Positions 1 to 7,961 of a stretch of 64,000 bases of DNA are shown one piece after another. Source of the stretch: Olavius sp. associated proteobacterium Delta 1. Its GTDB lineage: Bacteria; Desulfobacterota; Desulfobacteria; Desulfobacterales; JAFDCJ01. The notes beneath the pieces were generated by a model. That model saw nothing but the letters and a program-made list of their open reading frames with translations. It did no database searches and was not told the origin of the DNA. The stretch lies in the NCBI GenBank assembly GCA_902749685.1, contig CACVKW010000964.1, positions 17,802 to 81,801 on the forward strand. Reading direction: 5' to 3'. How positions within the stretch are numbered: position 1 is the stretch's first letter; the number at the start of each line of letters is the position of its first letter. Both the position numbers and the translations under genes were made by a program.

Positions 1-1
1 A

Positions 2-88
2 AATGCCAACGGAAAAGATATTGATCTTGCAGATGAGGAAAGTGCGTACGGTCTGTTCAGAGCGTTAAGCGACAGGCTTCCCGGCTAA
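2..88 (+). CDS. C-terminal end of an unidentified protein (partial)
   Basis: The left edge cuts this gene. The frame starting at base 2 is open for 28 codons and ends with TAA at 86-88; the tail reads ADEESAYGLFRALSDRLPG. The residues look like real coding sequence, while the other two plus-strand frames hit stops at 22-24 and 67-69. There are too few residues to name a family. It lies upstream of, and in the same direction as, the zinc-ribbon/TPR gene. Confidence 0.45.
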   Translation, partial: NANGKDIDLADEESAYGLFRALSDRLPG

Positions 89-160
89 TTGATTTAATCT
101 CTATTGGGGTTTAATTCCCCGCAGCTAGCTGCAATAAAATGAATTATTCTTTTAAAGGTG

Positions 161-180
161 CCCCGCAGCTTGCCGCGGGG
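161..180. repeat. Short GC-rich hairpin
   Basis: CCCCGC at 161-166 and GCGGGG at 175-180 form a perfect 6-bp stem. A second palindrome (GCAGCTAGCTGC) lies just upstream near 120-131, and the word CCCCGCAGCT occurs twice in the gap. There is no T-run, so it is not a standard terminator. It may be an RNA structure in the leader of the next gene. Confidence 0.35.
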
Positions 181-244
181 AAGTTCATTTTGCAGGCGGT
201 GGATACATTCCATACTAAACTGTTAACAATTGGATACTCGATAA

Positions 245-1678
245 ATGAAAAAATTTTGCAATGGCCATCCCACGAGGAAGGCGCATTGGCATTGTTCGAA
301 ATGCGACGCCCTGTTATGTCCTGAATGTGTTTCCGCACGCGAAATTGAGAATTATGGCAGTAAAAATATCCATCACTTTTGCCCCAAATGCAACCTGCCG
401 GTTGATTGGGTCGGCCTGCAGAATTTGATTGACCCATTCTGGAACCGCATGCCGCGAATCTTTGCCTATCCGCTCTCAATTCAACCATTGCTGTTTATAT
501 CGGTTCTGGCGATTGCCACCCTGTTCCTGTCAGGTTCCGGTTTCTTCAGTGCCATACTACGGGGGGTCATGTGGCTAATGATCCTCAAATATTCTTTCGA
601 ATCTCTTAAAGCCACTGCCAGCGGAAACCTGAAGCCGCCGCCCGTCAATGCCCGGACGATTTCTGAAGATTTTGTGCAGGTCTTGAAGCAATTTGTAATT
701 TATGTGCTTATTGACATTGGTTTTGCCTATATCAGCGTCAAAGCCGGGCTTATTCTGGGATATGTTTTTGCAGGTGCGGCCTTGTTCTTTGTGCCCTCAA
801 TGATTATTCTGCTGGTGACCACCGGCAGTCTTTTCCATGCCATCAATCCTGTTGTCTTTGTGGGTCTGACTTTCAGAATCGGCTGGGCCTATTTATTGAT
901 GTATTTATTTCTGTTTCTGCTGGGAAGTGCGCCGGCTTACCTGGCCCAGTATGTAATCAGATTTCTGCCGGCAGAAGTTCACCCGATGCTGTTCGGGTTT
1001 GCCCAGAGTTTTTATACCATAATTACTTACCATCTTATGGGGTATGTGATTCTGCAGTACCATGAAAGAATCGGCTATCAGGTTGATTATGAAGATTTTT
1101 CGGATCCGACCATTGAAAACTACGAGCCCCAGAAATCTGATCCGGATGCGGTTATTTTAAATAAAGTGGAGCCGTTGATCAAAGAAGGCAAGTTGGATGA
1201 GGCCATTGGGCTTATCAAAACCATGACCGAACAACAGCCAATCAGCGGTATAAATCTGTCCGAACGCTTATATAATTTGCTTAAAATGAGAAAACGGAGC
1301 GCGGAGTTGCTGGAGCATGGTGTTACGCATCTGGACTTGTTAGCCACTGAGAATCAAAAAAGTAAGGCCATCGCAGTTTTTACTGAATGCCGAATGACTG
1401 ATTCCAGTTTTATGCCGACGGCCGCCGCTTTATTCAAGCTGGCCGGCTGGTTGAATGAGACCGGCAAAACCAAAGCGGCGATTGCAGTTTACAATACTCT
1501 GGTGAAATCCTATCCGGATAATTCTCTGGTCCCCAGGGCCTACTTTCGAATAGCCCAGATATTTCATGATCGTCTGATGAACAAAGATCAGGCTAAAAGA
1601 GCACTTGGCCTTCTGCTGAAGAAATATCCAGATCATGATATCATTCCGCAGGCGGAGAATTTTCTGGCAAGACTGTAG
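245..1678 (+). CDS. Membrane protein with N-terminal zinc-binding domain and C-terminal TPR repeats
   Basis: The 477-residue protein has three parts. Residues 1-50 hold a Cys/His-rich domain of B-box type (C5, H8, C17, C20, C25, C28, then H/C pairs near 43-49). About 80-275 is a multi-spanning membrane region of roughly five or six segments. About 300-477 is helical and TPR-like, ending with tetratricopeptide-type repeats (LFKLAGWLNETGKTKAAIAV, then a second copy). The domain mix suggests a membrane scaffold that binds partner proteins. No enzyme motif is visible and the function is unknown. The start has only a weak ribosome binding site. It ends in TAG, with TGA 11 codons further on. Confidence 0.7.
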   Translation: MKKFCNGHPTRKAHWHCSKCDALLCPECVSAREIENYGSKNIHHFCPKCNLPVDWVGLQNLIDPFWNRMPRIFAYPLSIQPLLFISVLAIATLFLSGSGFFSAILRGVMWLMILKYSFESLKATASGNLKPPPVNARTISEDFVQVLKQFVIYVLIDIGFAYISVKAGLILGYVFAGAALFFVPSMIILLVTTGSLFHAINPVVFVGLTFRIGWAYLLMYLFLFLLGSAPAYLAQYVIRFLPAEVHPMLFGFAQSFYTIITYHLMGYVILQYHERIGYQVDYEDFSDPTIENYEPQKSDPDAVILNKVEPLIKEGKLDEAIGLIKTMTEQQPISGINLSERLYNLLKMRKRSAELLEHGVTHLDLLATENQKSKAIAVFTECRMTDSSFMPTAAALFKLAGWLNETGKTKAAIAVYNTLVKSYPDNSLVPRAYFRIAQIFHDRLMNKDQAKRALGLLLKKYPDHDIIPQAENFLARL

Positions 1679-1990
1679 TGTTTATTTTTCCCAAATATTA
1701 TAGGCAAAAGGTGAGGGATTATTAAGCGCAGTTGAGTCGTTGAAGTGAGAAAACCCCAAGCACCAATCAACAAATCTCAAATAATATCCAATATCGAATT
1801 TCGAAAAAATCCCACTTACGCCCTTTAGAAATGGGGAACACATTTTGAATTAGGGTCATTGTAATTTGTGATTTATTTGGCCTGCGACGAGCTCAGGCGA
1901 GTCGAATTTGATGCTTGTTGTTTGGGATTTGCCTTGTCCTGTTATCGGATAATGAAAATCAGATGAATCAATTCGTGGGATGGTGCAATT
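1679..1990. other. Intergenic region with low-complexity words
   Basis: 312 bp between two converging genes. It contains short words typical of the other intergenic gaps in this window (AATATCGAATTTCGAAAA near 1790-1808) and a palindromic stretch starting GCCTGCGACGAGCT at 1880, which recurs in reverse orientation at 27039-27052. No convincing ORF, RNA gene or T-tract terminator was seen. Confidence 0.5.
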
Positions 1991-3286
1991 TTAACCGATC
2001 TCTACCTTCCTGACCAATTCAAGGGAACTCTCTAGGATTTTGCCTTTAAATTTGATTTCTAATGCCGCTTCCAGCATTTCAGGGTTGATGATCAGGCCGA
2101 GTTGGGCCAGCACACCCAGCGACGCCAGGGCCCAGTCGATTTTTTTAATTTTCTGGGATTTTAGATTTATTTGATGGATGCGGGCGTTGCCGGCCGGCAC
2201 CTCGAGGCCGGTGGACTGCAGAACCAGGGTTTTGCTGTCGAGCGAAGCGAACATATCCCGGCGGCGATTCACCCCTTCCTGATCCAGGGCCACGATGACA
2301 CCGGGGCTTTGAATGCCGGTATAGTCAATTTCTTCCGGCGATAGAATCAACTCACTGATTGACGGTCCGCGCAATACGGTAATGTTGTACTCATTTTTTT
2401 GCGTGGTATTCAATCCGGCCGTCAGTCCCGCGAGACATAAAATTTCACCGGCGGTGATGATTCGCTGCCCGGCACTTCCGAGTATAATTACCTCCTGGCG
2501 CTGCGAGCCGGGCGGCTGAAATCCGGCGTCAATTCTTGGCGGTTCGGCGGCAGGCCTTAGCTCGCCGATCAAATTTCGATAGTGCCGGCCGTATTCCTGG
2601 CGGGCGTTTTCGGCGACAATGCCTTCGAGCGCGGGTAATTGGGCCAGGGCCGCATCGATGGCTTTGGGGGTCAGCCGGTTTTTTTTCGTGTATCGACCCG
2701 GACAAACGCCCCAGATGTCCAATACTGCGAACCCCTCGAATTTAATTGCCCGTTGTATTTCTGCAGCCAAATCCCTGCGGTAACCCGAACAGCGGGTCAC
2801 ATAGGCCGCCCCCGCCGATTGCGCCACCTGGCAGATGTCTAACGGGCGTTCCAATTGGTTTAAAAAAGCGGAGCCAACCCGGGCATCGGGCGGGGTGGTG
2901 GCCGAATATTGACCACCGGTCATGCCGAAATTGAAATTATTTAATATCAGCAGGGTTAAATCCAGATTGCGCCGACAGGCGGCCAGCAGATGGGCACCGC
3001 CGATGCCCTGGCCGCCGTCGCCCATGGTTACCACAACGTTTAATTCCGGCCGGGCCAATTTCAATCCGGCTGCATATGTCAGGGCACGACCGTGCAGTCC
3101 ATGCAGGGCATGGGTATTGAAAAAGGTGTCAAATAGTCCCGAGCAGCCGATATCGCTTACCATGACGATCTGATTTCCGGCTAACTCCATTTTTTGGAAG
3201 GCTTTGTCCAGGGTGTGTGTTATGCGGTCGTGGGAGCACCCGGGGCAAAAAACCGGTGGTCTGGAATCATTAAGCAGGCTATCCAT
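1991..3286 (-). CDS. 2-oxoacid:ferredoxin oxidoreductase, beta subunit fused to a gamma domain
   Basis: Residues 1-230 are the thiamine-pyrophosphate-binding beta subunit: CPGC near the N-terminus and the GDG...NN signature (MGDGGQGIGGAHLLAACRRN, followed by LLILNN). Residues about 265-430 match the gamma subunit (ILGSAGQRIITAGEILCLAG), so two subunits are joined in one chain. The family oxidatively decarboxylates 2-oxoacids to acyl-CoA while reducing ferredoxin, or runs in reverse. I chose the ATG at 3286: GGAGAG lies just upstream and the start overlaps the alpha stop by 8 bp (ATGGATAG). A longer start at 3310 is possible. The substrate cannot be told from sequence alone. Confidence 0.9.
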   Translation of the reverse strand: MDSLLNDSRPPVFCPGCSHDRITHTLDKAFQKMELAGNQIVMVSDIGCSGLFDTFFNTHALHGLHGRALTYAAGLKLARPELNVVVTMGDGGQGIGGAHLLAACRRNLDLTLLILNNFNFGMTGGQYSATTPPDARVGSAFLNQLERPLDICQVAQSAGAAYVTRCSGYRRDLAAEIQRAIKFEGFAVLDIWGVCPGRYTKKNRLTPKAIDAALAQLPALEGIVAENARQEYGRHYRNLIGELRPAAEPPRIDAGFQPPGSQRQEVIILGSAGQRIITAGEILCLAGLTAGLNTTQKNEYNITVLRGPSISELILSPEEIDYTGIQSPGVIVALDQEGVNRRRDMFASLDSKTLVLQSTGLEVPAGNARIHQINLKSQKIKKIDWALASLGVLAQLGLIINPEMLEAALEIKFKGKILESSLELVRKVEIG

Positions 3287-4400
3287 CGATGATTCTCTCC
3301 TTGATTGCAAGCGGGCTGATCAGGCGGCCATCCATCTGGCCATAAAATTCGACACGCTTATCTGCCAGAATGCGTCTGATTTCCCCGACATACTGGCCCA
3401 GGTTCATTTCGACCACCACAACCCGTTTGAAGCCTTTTGCGGCCCGGCGGATTACTTCGACGGGCACCGGCCAGAGGGTCTTGAGAATCAGCAGCGAGAC
3501 CGGTTGTGCGGTATTTTTCAGCTCTTTATAAACGGCCTTGGCTGCCCGGGCGGTGACGCCGTAGCTGATCAGCAAGGTCTCAGATTTTACGGCCGGCAGC
3601 AATTCATAGAACGAAAACTCTGCAACTGCGGATTCCAGTTTAGCGTTCAAGCGGTTTAGCGTCCGGGAAATTTGAATTTGATCGGTGGTGATGTAGCCGT
3701 TCGTGCCATGGGTTGAGGAGGTTTGGCGCACCGGGATTTCGGCACCGATGGGCAGAAAATCCGGCACGCTTTGATTGGCTCTTACCTGAAAAGGCAGAAA
3801 CGGTATGTCGTCCGGTGGCTGTCGGCGATCGATAATATCTGGTTTTTGCAGGGTATCTTCATTAACGCTTTCCCGGGTCATGGCGATTTCTTTATTGGAT
3901 GCAATGAAAACCGGACAGCGAAATTTTTCAGCCAGATTAAACGCATGAATCGTCAGTGTAAAGCAATCGGCTACGTCCACCGGGGCCAGAACGACGACCG
4001 GCATGCCGCCGCTGTTGCCCCAGCGTAGAAAATTGATATCACCGTCAGCCCCGCGGGTTGCCGATCCGGTGGACGGTCCCAGGCGTTGTACGTCAACGAT
4101 GACGATGGGAATTTCGCTGCCGACGGCAAACGATATGTGCTCACTGTAAAGGCTGATACCCGGTCCGGAGGTCGCCGTCATCACTTTCAATCCGGCCATG
4201 GAAGCACCCAGGCAAGCGCCGATGGATGCGATTTCATCCTCTGCTTGGAGGCAAATGCCACCTAAGGGGGGCAACAGTGTCAGCATTGTATTTAATATCG
4301 TGGTGGCCGGTGTGATCGGATACCCGGCAAAAAATCGACAGCCGGCTGCAATCGCAGCCCGCCCGATTGCTTCATTGCCTTCTATAAAACTTAAGGCCAT
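3279..4400 (-). CDS. 2-oxoacid:ferredoxin oxidoreductase, alpha subunit
   Basis: 373 residues with the alpha-subunit signature GYPITP at 25-30, an EDE motif (QAEDEIASIGACLGASMAG) and the TSGPG segment, followed by the second POR domain and a C-terminal domain ending in transketolase-like sequence. It works with the downstream beta/gamma fusion, to which it is translationally coupled. TGAGGAG lies upstream of the ATG. No ferredoxin (delta) subunit gene adjoins, so electrons must go to a separate ferredoxin. The stop is TAG, backed by TAA two codons later. KorA, VorB and related annotations are all possible; the substrate is unresolved. Confidence 0.9.
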   Translation of the reverse strand: MALSFIEGNEAIGRAAIAAGCRFFAGYPITPATTILNTMLTLLPPLGGICLQAEDEIASIGACLGASMAGLKVMTATSGPGISLYSEHISFAVGSEIPIVIVDVQRLGPSTGSATRGADGDINFLRWGNSGGMPVVVLAPVDVADCFTLTIHAFNLAEKFRCPVFIASNKEIAMTRESVNEDTLQKPDIIDRRQPPDDIPFLPFQVRANQSVPDFLPIGAEIPVRQTSSTHGTNGYITTDQIQISRTLNRLNAKLESAVAEFSFYELLPAVKSETLLISYGVTARAAKAVYKELKNTAQPVSLLILKTLWPVPVEVIRRAAKGFKRVVVVEMNLGQYVGEIRRILADKRVEFYGQMDGRLISPLAIKERIIDG

Positions 4401-4484
4401 CGTTTTAACTCCTCAGGCACTTTTTAATTGAATTCAAACAAGAGGTTTATCGTTATATGGGTTTCAGCCCGACCGCTAGGCTGA

Positions 4485-6725
4485 CTATAGCCGAAAGGCT
4501 GGGTCCTTTTGATCATTTCCGGTATCCGAGCCGATCCTCCAATCCGTTTTCCGGGGTGGCGCCTTTTTTTCCTGCCACGGGTATCGAATGCGGGTATGAA
4601 ATGACGCTTCCAGGGCATCGACCAGCGTCTGGACGATTTTTGACAGGTCCCGGGAAGTCAGGTCACATTCACTGAATTGACCGTCAACAATACGCTTGAC
4701 CAGAATGAGACGAACCATTTTTTTGAATTTCTTGCGCGTCGGTTCTTCCAGAGACCTGGAGGCCGCCTCGACCGCATCGGCAACCATTAGAATTGCGGCT
4801 TCAACGCTCTGGGGTTTGGGTCCCGGGTAGCGGAAATCTGTCTCCCGAATGGTGCTCTTCGGATAGGATTTGGCGGCAATATTGTAAAAATATTCCATTA
4901 ACTGGGTGCCATGATGCTGCACAATCAGGTCCACGACCACCTTCGGTAATCCCGACTCCTGACCAATTCGCATACCGTGCCGCACGTGTTTGATAATAAT
5001 TCGGACACTTTCACGGGGTTCCAACGCATCATGGGGATTGTCGCCCTTGAATTGATTTTCGATAAAAAATTCGGGATTCATCATTTTACCAATATCGTGA
5101 TAATAGGCGCCGATCCTCAACAACTGCGTGTCGGCCCCGATGGCCTCCCCCACGGTTTGAGCAAGATAGGCCACCGTCATGCCGTGCTGATAGGTGCCCG
5201 GGGCTTTGGACAAGAGCTCTTTCATCAGCAGCCGGTTGAGGTCCATGTAACGGTTCAGTTTAAAGGTGGAAGCGGTATTCCAGCTGATTTCCAGCAGGGG
5301 CAACAGCAAAAGTGCCAGTGGTCCTGCAACCAGACCACCGATGGCGGCCCAGGCAATGTTCCATGACAATGCCGCATCAACAATCTGTATCAGGCTGTCC
5401 AGATTAACGCTCCGCAATGGGATAAATTGTGAAAAGACAGCCTGCCAGTCCATTGTGAATATGAAGACCGTCAGCGCGTTGATAAACCCGACCAGCAACG
5501 AAGGCAGTAAAATTTGCAGGCGTCTTTGCAGACCCGAAGAAACCAGTACCGCCGCAAATCCCCCGAATGTAAAAAATAGCAGGATCTCATAGGCCGGTCC
5601 GGCAAACAAGCTTACCAGCATCGCGCCAACCAGGGTGGTGGCGGTGGCGATTATCTTGCTGTGGTTTAAAAAGATGATCAGCATGGGAAGCAGGCAAAAG
5701 GGCAAGCCATAAATCGGGAACGGGGTAATTGCCAGGTAGCCCTTAAGTATGACGGTCGTGGTTATCAGTAGCACCAGCACAAAACGATAAGGCGGTTGTT
5801 TGCGGAATCCGTTAACCAGAATTTTTGACAGGAATAAATTATAGAACCCCACCATGAATAAAATAGTAAAAATAATCCAGGGGGCGTCCCGATAGATCCA
5901 GCCCAATTGATGTTTCTGATACGAGGCCAGCAGCAGCACGTCTTTTTCATTTAAAATATTGCGAAACGGTACCAGAACATCACCCGGATTGTAGGAAACC
6001 ATCCGGGAGGGAAATTCACGATTGATTTTGTCTAACCGGCGCTCGTTTTCCAGCTGATCATAATTAAGGTTAGGCTGCAGGGTTGCCAGGGAAACCTGCA
6101 CAACCGGATTCAGAATGCGTTTATCGACCTGCCAGAACAGCTGCCGGATTTTATCTTCCAGCAGCGATTGGGCCTTTGCCAGAGAAATCAGCCCATTCAC
6201 CGGATGTGTCACGGTACCGGCGGAATTCGGGTTTTCTATCAGAATATTATCCTTGCCCACCAGGCCCTGGGGGTCCCGTATAATCTTATTTTGCAGGATT
6301 GATTCTTGAATGGTAAGAATTCCCTCCAGCAGGTTGTTTAGGTCACGGTAATTTACGATGTGGCTTAGATTGCCGGGGGAGAGCTGCACATCGAATTGCT
6401 GTTGCAGCTGATTGCTAAGGTTCTCCACCCCCTTTTGATTTTTTTTCTGAAAGGCGGAAACGGCCTGTATAAATGCCTCAAACTTATTAAGGGACGCTTC
6501 GACGCCCTGGGGGGTATAGCGATAGACAGGAATGTATTGAGACAGTGCCGTCCTGCGTTTAATATCCAACGCTGTATGCTGGTCGAAGCTGAAACTGCGG
6601 CGTGACCTGATGGTCAGGTATATCGCTTGATCCGATTGAGGCGGCCAAAAATGGAGGTAACTGTCTTCGATATAACAAGCTAATATAGTTATAGAAATTA
6701 GAATGATATTAAGAAACAGTCGCAT
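4485..6725 (-). CDS. 7TM receptor-type HD-domain phosphodiesterase (PgpH-like)
   Basis: The protein has an N-terminal membrane helix, a large extracytoplasmic domain (7TMR-HDED type, about residues 45-270), a seven-helix membrane bundle (about 285-480) and a cytoplasmic HD domain with YHDIGK (His543-Asp544 from this start) and downstream HHGT. Proteins of this architecture, such as Listeria PgpH, hydrolyse cyclic di-AMP; that activity is inferred here from architecture. The ATG at 6725 (MRLFLN) places the first hydrophobic helix at the N-terminus. The frame is also open back to 6815, so the start is uncertain. It ends in TAG, followed in frame by another TAG and then TGA. Confidence 0.85.
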   Translation of the reverse strand: MRLFLNIILISITILACYIEDSYLHFWPPQSDQAIYLTIRSRRSFSFDQHTALDIKRRTALSQYIPVYRYTPQGVEASLNKFEAFIQAVSAFQKKNQKGVENLSNQLQQQFDVQLSPGNLSHIVNYRDLNNLLEGILTIQESILQNKIIRDPQGLVGKDNILIENPNSAGTVTHPVNGLISLAKAQSLLEDKIRQLFWQVDKRILNPVVQVSLATLQPNLNYDQLENERRLDKINREFPSRMVSYNPGDVLVPFRNILNEKDVLLLASYQKHQLGWIYRDAPWIIFTILFMVGFYNLFLSKILVNGFRKQPPYRFVLVLLITTTVILKGYLAITPFPIYGLPFCLLPMLIIFLNHSKIIATATTLVGAMLVSLFAGPAYEILLFFTFGGFAAVLVSSGLQRRLQILLPSLLVGFINALTVFIFTMDWQAVFSQFIPLRSVNLDSLIQIVDAALSWNIAWAAIGGLVAGPLALLLLPLLEISWNTASTFKLNRYMDLNRLLMKELLSKAPGTYQHGMTVAYLAQTVGEAIGADTQLLRIGAYYHDIGKMMNPEFFIENQFKGDNPHDALEPRESVRIIIKHVRHGMRIGQESGLPKVVVDLIVQHHGTQLMEYFYNIAAKSYPKSTIRETDFRYPGPKPQSVEAAILMVADAVEAASRSLEEPTRKKFKKMVRLILVKRIVDGQFSECDLTSRDLSKIVQTLVDALEASFHTRIRYPWQEKKAPPRKTDWRIGSDTGNDQKDPAFRL

Positions 6726-7004
6726 ATAATCTGGATCCGGATTCCTGCCAAAGGCGAACGATCTCACCCCATCCCGATGATGAACGAGACGGTAGCTGAC
6801 TCGTTTGGCCCGCACGTGACACTAATGCCTAATCATATATACGTGCGGGTCAGGAGTCAATCAAATCCGTGCAAAAGATGCCGCGGGCCAGGATTGCCGG
6901 CAACATATTTAAAAAATCAGCAAGCGGCGGGCAATATTCAGAGTTTGGGCCTTTTCCCAGTAAAACTATAACTGTCTGAAATAACTTAATAAAAATATGT
7001 AATC

Positions 7005-7033
7005 TTGCTATTTAAAATCTTTTCTGGCATAAT
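7005..7033 (+). promoter_or_regulatory. Sigma-70-type promoter for the FHA gene
   Basis: TTGCTA at 7005-7010 and CATAAT at 7028-7033 are separated by 17 bp, a good match to the housekeeping consensus. It lies about 50 bp before the FHA start and is the best candidate in the 6816-7084 gap. Confidence 0.5.
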
Positions 7034-7084
7034 ATATGAATGTTCTGCCAACAATTGTTCCGGTGACGTTCAGGGAGGTTTAAG

Positions 7085-7729
7085 ATGTTCGGCCTGAAGA
7101 AAAAACAAAAGCAAGATATTGATGATCAAGCAGCGGTCGATGGGCCTAAGGCAAGATCACCCCTGGGCGATATTGCCAAAATGCTGAACGCATCGGGCAG
7201 AATTGCTCTTCCCACCCTCCAGAAGCTTGTTAAAGTGTATCCAGTGGCCAAATTTAAAATTTTTATGGAACAACCGGTGCTCGTTGGTTCTTCCATCCAG
7301 TCCGGTTCCTTGAACTTACAGAAACGTGCCAGCAAAGAGGAGATGAACCGAACGGTTGTTTTTGACTTGGACGATGCCGAGGAGACCTCATCACCTTCAG
7401 AAACGCTCAAGCATGCGATTTATTCTTTAGTCAAGGGCGAATATGCCAGCGGGCCGGTAAACTCTTTTACCATCGGTCGGGTCGACGGAAACGATATGAT
7501 AATGCCGGATTATGCCATTTCCAAACAACATGCGATTCTCGAAATTAAAAGGGGGGTTTACACAATCATGGACTGTGGATCCACCAACGGCACCATGGTC
7601 AACGGCAAACGCGTTGATAAAAAACCGGCAAGTCTGCGGGATGGAGATGTGGTTGGTTTTGCCCGCTATGAATTTACCTTCCTTTTCCCTGAGTCACTGT
7701 ACGACATGCTCAGCGGGTCCGAAGATTGA
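7085..7729 (+). CDS. FHA-domain protein
   Basis: The 214-residue cytoplasmic protein carries a forkhead-associated domain at about 125-205, with the conserved elements FTIGR, SKQHA and GSTNGTMVNG. FHA domains bind phosphothreonine on partner proteins, usually downstream of Ser/Thr kinases or in secretion and cell-shape systems. The N-terminal 110 residues are charged and unrecognised. GGGAGG lies 7 bp before the ATG and a promoter sits upstream. No kinase or phosphatase gene is adjacent, so the partner is unknown. Confidence 0.85.
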   Translation: MFGLKKKQKQDIDDQAAVDGPKARSPLGDIAKMLNASGRIALPTLQKLVKVYPVAKFKIFMEQPVLVGSSIQSGSLNLQKRASKEEMNRTVVFDLDDAEETSSPSETLKHAIYSLVKGEYASGPVNSFTIGRVDGNDMIMPDYAISKQHAILEIKRGVYTIMDCGSTNGTMVNGKRVDKKPASLRDGDVVGFARYEFTFLFPESLYDMLSGSED

Positions 7730-7961
7730 TCTCATCATCATCTTCTATGCCATGTTCTAAAGCCGTTTACGGATGGATCAATGCCTGCGGCTTCGGCTCC
7801 TGATTACTTAGTTTCGCCAGCCAACGGCTGGTCTGACACCCGACACCTGAAACCTTCCTTTTGTACTCTATGCCTTATACCATACACCTGAGACCTTGTG
7901 CCCTGAGCCTTGCGCCAACCAATATCCAGCCTCAAGTACCCAGCTTCCAGATATCAGTTCT

